Part shown: positions 55,873 through 64,000 of the stretch, piece after piece
Layout of the letters: each line of letters begins with the position of its first letter
Position numbering within the stretch: position 1 is the stretch's first letter
NCBI RefSeq assembly: GCF_023053635.1
Contig: NC_086184.1
Coordinates: 12,756,379 to 12,820,378, forward strand
Direction: 5' to 3'
Source: Elgaria multicarinata webbii
Lineage: Eukaryota; Chordata; Lepidosauria; Squamata; Anguidae
Length of the DNA stretch: 64,000 nucleotides
The notes under the pieces: generated by a model
The model's database searches: none
What the model was told of the DNA's origin: nothing
What the model saw: only the letters and a program-made list of their open reading frames with translations
Made by a program: the position numbers and the translations under genes

Positions 55873-55917
55873 ATTGCCCTGAAGAAGGACATCAATAGTC
55901 TGAAACACATTGGCAAT
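55873..55917 (+). ncRNA. Hammerhead-ribozyme-like motif
   Basis: Core boxes and stem I pair unchanged, in a type b block. Confidence 0.55.
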
Positions 55918-57273
55918 GAATAAATATTTTCGAAGATATATCCTGGGCTCCACCCCTTGCCCTTGGTTTTCATCCTTTTTTCTTTTGGGTTTTCAGCTCT
56001 TTTTGCTGGATTCACTTGCCAGTACCTTCCCTGCCAGTTGTTTAATGGCTTTGCTTGCCAGTATTTCAGCTGGCAGTAGCTTCACCGGCTTCACCTGCCA
56101 GTACTTGCCTTGCCAGTAGCTTCAACGGATTCACTTGCCAGTACCTTCCCTGCCAGTAGCTTCAACGGCTTCACTTGCCAGTACCTTCCCTGCCAGTAGC
56201 TTCAACGGCTTCACTTACCAGTATCTTCCCTTCCAGTAGCTTCTATGGCTTCGCCTGCCAGTACTTGACTTGCCAGTAGCTTCAATGGCTTCACTTGACA
56301 GTACTTGCCTTGATAGTAGCTTCAACGGCTTCACATGCCAGTACTTGCCTTGCCAGTAGCTTCAAAGGCTTCACTTGCCAGTACCTTCCCTGCCAGTAGC
56401 TTCAACGGCTTCACTTGCCAGTACTTGCCTTGCCAGTAGTTTCACCGGCTTCACTTGCCAGTTCTTGCATTGCCAGTAGCTTCAACGGCTTCACTTGCCA
56501 GTACTTGCCTTGCCTTTAGCTTCACCGTCTTCACTTGCCAGTACTTGCCTTGCCAGTAGCTTCAACGGCTTCACTTGCTAGTCCTTGCCTTGCCAGTAGC
56601 TTAAACGGCTTCACTTGCCAGTACTTGCCTTGCCAGTAGCTTCAATGGCTTCACTTGCCAGTACTTGCTTGCCAGTAGCTTCAACAGCTTCACCTGCCAG
56701 TATTACAGCTGCCAGTAGATTTGTCGGCTTCTGTTACAGGCACGCAAAGCTGTTGGAGCTACTGGGTACTGGTAGGGCATGGACCTGCCAGTAGGGTTGT
56801 GCACTGCTCTGGATCCGAATCTCAAATCCGATCCAGATCGAGGTGATTTGGACCTCTTTTAAGCAGATCTGAGGCAGATCGGGTCGGTCCAAATCGTTGC
56901 TAGGTGTATCCGGTCGCTCTGAATCGATTCAGATCAATTCGGAAATGCAGACTTTTTTTCAAGGACTACACGTAGGAATTTACAAAAAACCCATTAATCT
57001 CTTATTTTTTAAGGTAAAGACATGAAATTTGTCAGTATAACAGCACAAGTAGGGCTTTAGGTTGGCAAAATTTGAAGCACATAAGGTCATATCCTGATCT
57101 TTATATGATTTCCCCTTCAACCGCTCCTCTCCCCGTTTACACAAATTAAATATTTTAAAAGACATGTTCTTGGTTCCAACCCTTGCCCTTGGCTTTTTTT
57201 GACCTGCCAATAGTTTCACCGGCTTCACAAAGGGGATCACTTTGCTGTAGTGAAAATCACACATTTATTTCAA

Positions 57274-57318
57274 ATTGCCATGAAGAAGGACATCAATAGT
57301 CTGAAACACATTGGCAAT
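57274..57318 (+). ncRNA. Hammerhead-like motif, core-variant
   Basis: The first core base is A (ATGAAGA), at a position that is C in active hammerheads; expected inactive. Repeated at 60563 and 63851 in type d blocks. Confidence 0.5.
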
Positions 57319-59121
57319 GAATAAATATTTTCTAAGATATATCCTGGGCTCCACCCCTTGCCCTTGGCTTTCCACCTTTGTTCTTTTGGGTTTTCTGCTC
57401 TTTTTGCTTGCTTCACTTGCCAGTACCTTTCCTGCCAGTTGCTTTAATGGCTTTGCCTGCCAGCATTTCAGCGGCCAGTAGCTTCACCGGCTTCACCTGC
57501 CAGTACTTGCCTTGCCAGTAGCTTCAACGGCTTCACTTGCCAGTACCTTCCCTGCCATTAGCTTCAACGGCTTCACTTGCCATTACTTGGCTTGCAAGTA
57601 GCTTCACCGCCTTCACTTGCCAGTACTTGCCTTGCCAGTAGCTTCACTGGCTTCACTTGCCAGTACTTGCCTTGCCAGTAGCTTCAATGGCTTCACTTGC
57701 CAGTACTTGCCTTGAAGTAGCTTCACCGGCTTCACTTGCCAGTACTTGCGTTATTTCAAACTGCCCTGAAGAAGGACATCAATAGTCTGAAACACATTGG
57801 CAATGAATAAATATTTTCTTAGATATATCCTGGGCTCCACCCCTTGCCCTTGGCTTTCCTCCTTTTTTCTTTTGGGTTTTCTGCTCTTTTTGCTGGCTTC
57901 ACTTGCCAGTACCTTCCCTGCCAGTTGTTTAATGGCTTTGCTTGCCAGTATTTCAGCTGCCAGTAGCTTCACTGGCTTCACCTGCCAGTACTTGCCTTGC
58001 CAGTAGCTTCAACGGCTTCACTTGCCAGTACCTTCCCTGCCAGTAGCTTCAACGGCTTCACTTGCCAGTACCTTCCCTGCCAGTAGCTTCAACGGCTTCA
58101 CTTACCAGTTTCTACCCTTCCAGTAGCTTCTATGGCTTCGCCTGCCAGTACTTGACTTGCCAGTAGCTTCAATGGCTTCACTTGCCAGTACTTGCCTTGC
58201 CAGTAGCTTCAACGGCTTCATTTGCCAGTACTTGCCTTGCCAGTAGCTTCAACGGCTTCACTTGCCAGTACTTTACCTGCCAGTAGCTTCAACGCTTTCA
58301 CTTGCCAGTAGTTGCCTTGCCAGTAGCTTCAACGGCTTCACTTGTCAGTACTTGCCTTGCCAGTAGCTTCAACGGCTTCACTTGCCAGTACTTGCCTTGC
58401 CAGTAGCTTCAATGGCTTCACTTGCCAGTAATTGCCTTGCCAGTAGCTTCAACGGCTTCACTTGCCAGTACTTGCCTTGCCAGTAGCTTCAACGGCTTCA
58501 CTTGCCAGTACTTGCCTTGCCAGTAGCTTCAACGGCTTCACCTGCCAGTATTTCAGCTGCCAGTAGATTTGTCGGCTACTGTTGCAGGCACGCAAAGCTG
58601 TTGGAGCTACTGGGTACTGAAAGGGCATGGACCTGCCAGTAGGGTTGTGCACTCCTCTGGATCCAAATCTCAAATCCGATCCAGATCGAGGTGATTTGGA
58701 CCTCTTTTAAGCAGACCTGAGGCAGATCGGGTCGGTCCAAATCGTTGCTAGGTGTATCCGGTCGCTCCGAATCGATTCAGATGAATTCGGAAATGCAGAC
58801 TTTTTTTCAAGGACTACACGTAGGAATTTACAAAAAACGCATTAATCTCTTATTTTTTAAGGTAAAGACATGAAATTTGTCAGTATAACAGCACAAGTAG
58901 GGCTTTAGGTTGGCAAAATTTGAAGCACATCCGGTCATATCCTGATCTCTATATGATTTCCCCTTCAACCGCTCCTCTCCCCGTTTACAAAAATTAAGTA
59001 TTTTAAAAGACATATCCTTGGTTCCAACCCTTGCCCTTGGCTTTTTTTGACCTGCCAATAGTTTCACCGGCTTCACAAAGGGGATCACTTTGCTCTAGTG
59101 AAAATCACACATTTATTTCAA

Positions 59122-59166
59122 ATTGCCCTGAAGAAGGACATCAATAGTCTGAAACACATTGGCAAT
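59122..59166 (+). ncRNA. Hammerhead-ribozyme-like motif
   Basis: Core boxes and stem I pair unchanged, in a type b block. Confidence 0.55.
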
Positions 59167-62100
59167 GAATAAATATTTTCGAAGATATATCCTGGGCTCC
59201 ACCCCTTGCCCTTGGTTTTCATCCTTTTTTCTTTTGGGTTTTCAGCTCTTTTTGCTGGATTCACTTGCCAGTACCTTCCCTGCCAGTTGTTTAATGGCTT
59301 TGCTTGCCAGTATTTCAGCTGGCAGTAGCTTCACCGGCTTCACCTGCCAGTACTTGCCTTGCCAGTAGCTTCAACGGATTCACTTGCCAGTACCTTCCCT
59401 GCCAGTAGCTTCAACGGCTTCACTTGCCAGTACCTTCCCTGCCAGTAGCTTCAACGGCTTCACTTACCAGTATCTTCCCTTCCAGTAGCTTCTATGGCTT
59501 CGCCTGCCAGTACTTGACTTGCCAGTAGCTTCAATGGCTTCACTTGACAGTACTTGCCTTGATAGTAGCTTCAACGGCTTCACATGCCAGTACTTGCCTT
59601 GCCAGTAGCTTCAAAGGCTTCACTTGCCAGTACCTTCCCTGCCAGTAGCTTCAACGGCTTCACTTGCCAGTACTTGCCTTGCCAGTAGTTTCACCGGCTT
59701 CACTTGCCAGTTCTTGCATTGCCAGTAGCTTCAACGGCTTCACTTGCCAGTACTTGCCTTGCCTTTAGCTTCACCGTCTTCACTTGCCAGTACTTGCCTT
59801 GCCAGTAGCTTCAACGGCTTCACTTGCTAGTCCTTGCCTTGCCAGTAGCTTAAACGGCTTCACTTGCCAGTACTTGCCTTGCCAGTAGCTTCAATGGCTT
59901 CACTTGCCAGTACTTGCTTGCCAGTAGCTTCAACGGCTTCACTTGCCAGTACTTGCGTTGCCAGTAGCTTCAACAGCTTCACCTGCCAGTATTACAGCTG
60001 CCAGTAGATTTGTCGGCTTCTGTTACAGGCACGCAAAGCTGTTGGAGCTACTGGGTACTGGTAGGGCATGGACCTGCCAGTAGGGTTGTGCACTGCTCTG
60101 GATCCGAATCTCAAATCCGATCCAGATCGAGGTGATTTGGACCTCTTTTAAGCAGATCTGAGGCAGATCGGGTCGGTCCAAATCGTTGCTAGGTGTATCC
60201 GGTCGCTCCGAATCGATTCAGATCAATTCGGAAATGCAGACTTTTTTTCAAGGACTACACGTAGGAATTTACAAAAAAACCATTAATCTCTTATTTTTTA
60301 AGGTAAAGACATGAAATTTGTCAGTATAACAGCACAAGTAGGGCTTTAGGTTGGCAAAATTTGAAGCACATAAGGTCATATCCTGATCTTTATATGATTT
60401 CCCCTTCAACCGCTCCTCTCCCCGTTTACACAAATTAAATATTTTAAAAGACATGTTCTTGGTTCCAACCCTTGCCCTTGGCTTTTTTTGACCTGCCAAT
60501 AGTTTCACCGGCTTCACAAAGGGGATCACTTTGCTGTAGTGAAAATCACACATTTATTTCAAATTGCCATGAAGAAGGACATCAATAGTCTGAAACACAT
60601 TGGCAATGAATAAATATTTTCTAAGATATATCCTGGGCTCCACCCCTTGCCCTTGGCTTTCCACCTTTGTTCTTTTGGGTTTTCTGCTCTTTTTGCTTGC
60701 TTCACTTGCCAGTACCTTTCCTGCCAGTTGCTTTAATGGCTTTGCCTGCCAGTATTTCAGCGGCCAGTAGCTTCACCGGCTTCACCTGCCAGTACTTGCC
60801 TTGCCAGTAGCTTCAACGGCTTCACTTGCCAGTACCTTCCCTGCCATTAGCTTCAACGGCTTCACTTGCCATTACTTGGCTTGCAAGTAGCTTCACCGCC
60901 TTCACTTGCCAGTACTTGCCTTGCCAGTAGCTTCACTGGCTTCACTTGCCAGTACTTGCCTTGCCAGTAGCTTCAATGGCTTCACTTGCCAGTACTTGCC
61001 TTGAAGTAGCTTCACCGGCTTCACTTGCCAGTACTTGCGTTATTTCAAACTGCCCTGAAGAAGGACATCAATAGTCTGAAACACATTGGCAATGAATAAA
61101 TATTTTCTTAGATATATCCTGGGCTCCACCCCTTGCCCTTGGCTTTCCTCCTTTTTTCTTTTGGGTTTTCTGCTCTTTTTGCTGGCTTCACTTGCCAGTA
61201 CCTTCCCTGCCAGTTGTTTAATGGCTTTGCTTGCCAGTATTTCAGCTGCCAGTAGCTTCACTGGCTTCACCTGCCAGTACTTGCCTTGCCAGTAGTTTCA
61301 ACGGCTTCACTTGCCAGTACCTTCCCTGCCAGTAGCTTCAACGGCTTCACTTGCCAGTACCTTCCCTGCCAGTAGCTTCAACGGCTTCACTTACCAGTTT
61401 CTACCCTTCCAGTAGCTTCTATGGCTTCGCCTGCCAGTACTTGACTTGCCAGTAGCTTCAATGGCTTCACTTGCCAGTACTTGCCTTGCCAGTAGCTTCA
61501 ACGGCTTCATTTGCCAGTACTTGCCTTGCCAGTAGCTTCAACGGCTTCACTTGCCAGTACTTTACCTGCCAGTAGCTTCAACGCTTTCACTTGCCAGTAG
61601 TTGCCTTGCCAGTAGCTTCAACGGCTTCACTTGTCAGTACTTGCCTTGCCAGTAGCTTCAACGGCTTCACTTGCCAGTACTTGCCTTGCCAGTAGCTTCA
61701 ATGGCTTCACTTGCCAGTAATTGCCTTGCCAGTAGCTTCAACGGCTTCACTTGCCAGTACTTGCCTTGCCAGTAGCTTCAACGGCTTCACTTGCCAGTAC
61801 TTGCGTTGCCAGTAGCTTCAACGGCTTCACCTGCCAGTATTTCAGCTGCCAGTAGATTTGTCGGCTACTGTTGCAGGCACGCAAAGCTGTTGGAGCTACT
61901 GGGTACTGAAAGGGCATGGACCTGCCAGTAGGGTTGTGCACTCCTCTGGATCCAAATCTCAAATCCGATCCAGATCGAGGTGATTTGGACCTCTTTTAAG
62001 CAGACCTGAGGCAGATCGGGTCGGTCCAAATCGTTGCTAGGTGTATCCGGTCGCTCCGAATCGATTCAGATGAATTCGGAAATGCAGACTTTTTTCAAGG

Positions 62101-62409
62101 ACTACACGTAGGAATTTACAAAAAACGCATTAATCTCTTATTTTTTAAGGTAAAGACATGAAATTTGTCAGTATAACAGCACAAGTAGGGCTTTAGGTTG
62201 GCAAAATTTGAAGCACATCCGGTCATATCCTGATCTCTATATGATTTCCCCTTCAACCGCTCCTCTCCCCGTTTACAAAAATTAAGTATTTTAAAAGACA
62301 TATCCTTGGTTCCAACCCTTGCCCTTGGCTTTTTTTGACCTGCCAATAGTTTCACCGGCTTCACAAAGGGGATCACTTTGCTCTAGTGAAAATCACACAT
62401 TTATTTCAA

Positions 62410-62454
62410 ATTGCCCTGAAGAAGGACATCAATAGTCTGAAACACATTGGCAAT
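62410..62454 (+). ncRNA. Hammerhead-ribozyme-like motif
   Basis: Core boxes and stem I pair unchanged, one 3.29-kb set after the copy at 59122. Confidence 0.55.
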
Positions 62455-64000
62455 GAATAAATATTTTCGAAGATATATCCTGGGCTCCACCCCTTGCCCT
62501 TGGTTTTCATCCTTTTTTCTTTTGGGTTTTCAGCTCTTTTTGCTGGATTCACTTGCCAGTACCTTCCCTGCCAGTTGTTTAATGGCTTTGCTTGCCAGTA
62601 TTTCAGCTGGCAGTAGCTTCACCGGCTTCACCTGCCAGTACTTGCCTTGCCAGTAGCTTCAACGGATTCACTTGCCAGTACCTTCCCTGCCAGTAGCTTC
62701 AACGGCTTCACTTGCCAGTACCTTCCCTGCCAGTAGCTTCAACGGCTTCACTTACCAGTATCTTCCCTTCCAGTAGCTTCTATGGCTTCGCCTGCCAGTA
62801 CTTGACTTGCCAGTAGCTTCAATGGCTTCACTTGACAGTACTTGCCTTGATAGTAGCTTCAACGGCTTCACATGCCAGTACTTGCCTTGCCAGTAGCTTC
62901 AAAGGCTTCACTTGCCAGTACCTTCCCTGCCAGTAGCTTCAACGGCTTCACTTGCCAGTACTTGCCTTGCCAGTAGTTTCACCGGCTTCACTTGCCAGTT
63001 CTTGCATTGCCAGTAGCTTCAACGGCTTCACTTGCCAGTACTTGCCTTGCCTTTAGCTTCACCGTCTTCACTTGCCAGTACTTGCCTTGCCAGTAGCTTC
63101 AACGGCTTCACTTGCTAGTCCTTGCCTTGCCAGTAGCTTAAACGGCTTCACTTGCCAGTACTTGCCTTGCCAGTAGCTTCAATGGCTTCACTTGCCAGTA
63201 CTTGCTTGCCAGTAGCTTCAACGGCTTCACTTGCCAGTACTTGCGTTGCCAGTAGCTTCAACAGCTTCACCTGCCAGTATTACAGCTGCCAGTAGATTTG
63301 TCGGCTTCTGTTACAGGCACGCAAAGCTGTTGGAGCTACTGGGTACTGGTAGGGCATGGACCTGCCAGTAGGGTTGTGCACTGCTCTGGATCCGAATCTC
63401 AAATCCGATCCAGATCGAGGTGATTTGGACCTCTTTTAAGCAGATCTGAGGCAGATCGGGTCGGTCCAAATCGTTGCTAGGTGTATCCGGTCGCTCTGAA
63501 TCGATTCAGATCAATTCGGAAATGGAGACTTTTTTTCAAGGACTACACGTAGGAATTTACAAAAAACCCATTAATCTCTTATTTTTTAAGGTAAAGACAT
63601 GAAATTTGTCAGTATAACAGCACAAGTAGGGCTTTAGGTTGGCAAAATTTGAAGCACATAAGGTCATATCCTGATCTTTATATGATTTCCCCTTCAACCG
63701 CTCCTCTCCCCGTTTACACAAATTAAATATTTTAAAAGACATGTTCTTGGTTCCAACCCTTGCCCTTGGCTTTTTTTGACCTGCCAATAGTTTCACCGGC
63801 TTCACAAAGGGGATCACTTTGCTCTAGTGAAAATCACACATTTATTTCAAATTGCCATGAAGAAGGACATCAATAGTCTGAAACACATTGGCAATGAATA
63901 AATATTTTCTAAGATATATCCTGGGCTCCACCCCTTGCCCTTGGCTTTCCACCTTTGTTCTTTTGGGTTTTCTGCTCTTTTTGCTTGCTTCACTTGCCAG

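Larger units (their letters stand above)
49574..64000. repeat. Right satellite, homogenised higher-order core
   Basis: Three levels of repetition. (1) 40-bp subunits in tandem. (2) Blocks of about 0.5-1.9 kb, each made of a subunit run, a unique module with TAGATTTGTCGGCTACTGTT and GGATCC-rich sequence, and a second module with the AATAAATATTTTC marker. (3) Ordered sets of block types. Using the AATAAATATTTTC marker the order from 50542 is a a b a b d c b d c b d, at 50542, 51864, 53186, 54588, 55910, about 57310, 57797, 59159, about 60599, 61086, 62447 and about 63890. The a-b pair repeats at 2724 bp, the c-b-d set at 3289 bp. Block lengths differ by multiples of 40 (1322, 1362, 1402, 1440). 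Copies far apart are almost identical. The array runs past the window edge. Confidence 0.97.

Noticed and set aside
46187-63817. Dozens of 65-95-codon frames on both strands in the right satellite (such as MAMNKYF..., MIPFVKP..., MKPVKLL...)
   Set aside because: They recur at the spacing of the satellite blocks, occur on both strands over the same DNA, and show no domain or start context. They are by-products of repetition.

Overview
This is vertebrate nuclear DNA, most likely from a squamate reptile (lizard-type). The grounds are a split gene with GT-AG introns, many CR1 and L2-like LINE 3' fragments, tRNA-headed CORE-type SINEs, hAT elements with 8-bp target duplications, several families of palindromic MITEs, and short interspersed repeats carrying the TTACTTCTGAGTAAACATGC-type motif. 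The species cannot be named from sequence alone.

The one gene I can support is C16orf87 (UPF0547 family; also called MHAP1), on the + strand. It has four coding exons (24889-24954, 36468-36564, 37335-37517, 40116-40234). Together they encode 154 residues, the length of the human protein. A CpG-rich promoter lies just upstream, and a polyadenylation signal lies at 40673. Introns 1-3 (11.5, 0.8 and 2.6 kb) are full of old transposon pieces.

Layout: 1-2656 is a 91-bp satellite with higher-order structure, interrupted at its right end by a GC-rich 634-bp near-perfect palindrome. 3298-6400 is an AT-rich, decayed, locally duplicated region. 6500-7900 holds LINE and MITE pieces. 7.9-18.4 kb is a mosaic of locally duplicated, inverted and MITE-laden blocks, including an ORF-like block present three times. 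18.4-24.4 kb is intergenic DNA with CR1, hAT and MITE insertions. 24.4-40.7 kb is C16orf87. 40.7-44.8 kb is intergenic with repeats. 44.8 kb to the right edge is a large satellite built from 40-bp subunits and longer modules, nested into repeats of 1.3-1.9 kb and then 2.7-3.3 kb.

The most interesting signal is in the right-hand satellite. Each long module carries a motif with the full layout of a type I hammerhead ribozyme: a 6-bp stem I, CUGAAGA, stem II, GAAA, a minimal stem III and a UU cleavage position. About 15 copies occur, some with the core unchanged. The weakest part, stem III, differs from the form typical of Penelope-like elements in the way CpG decay would produce. No protein-coding function is supported for the many short reading frames in the satellites.
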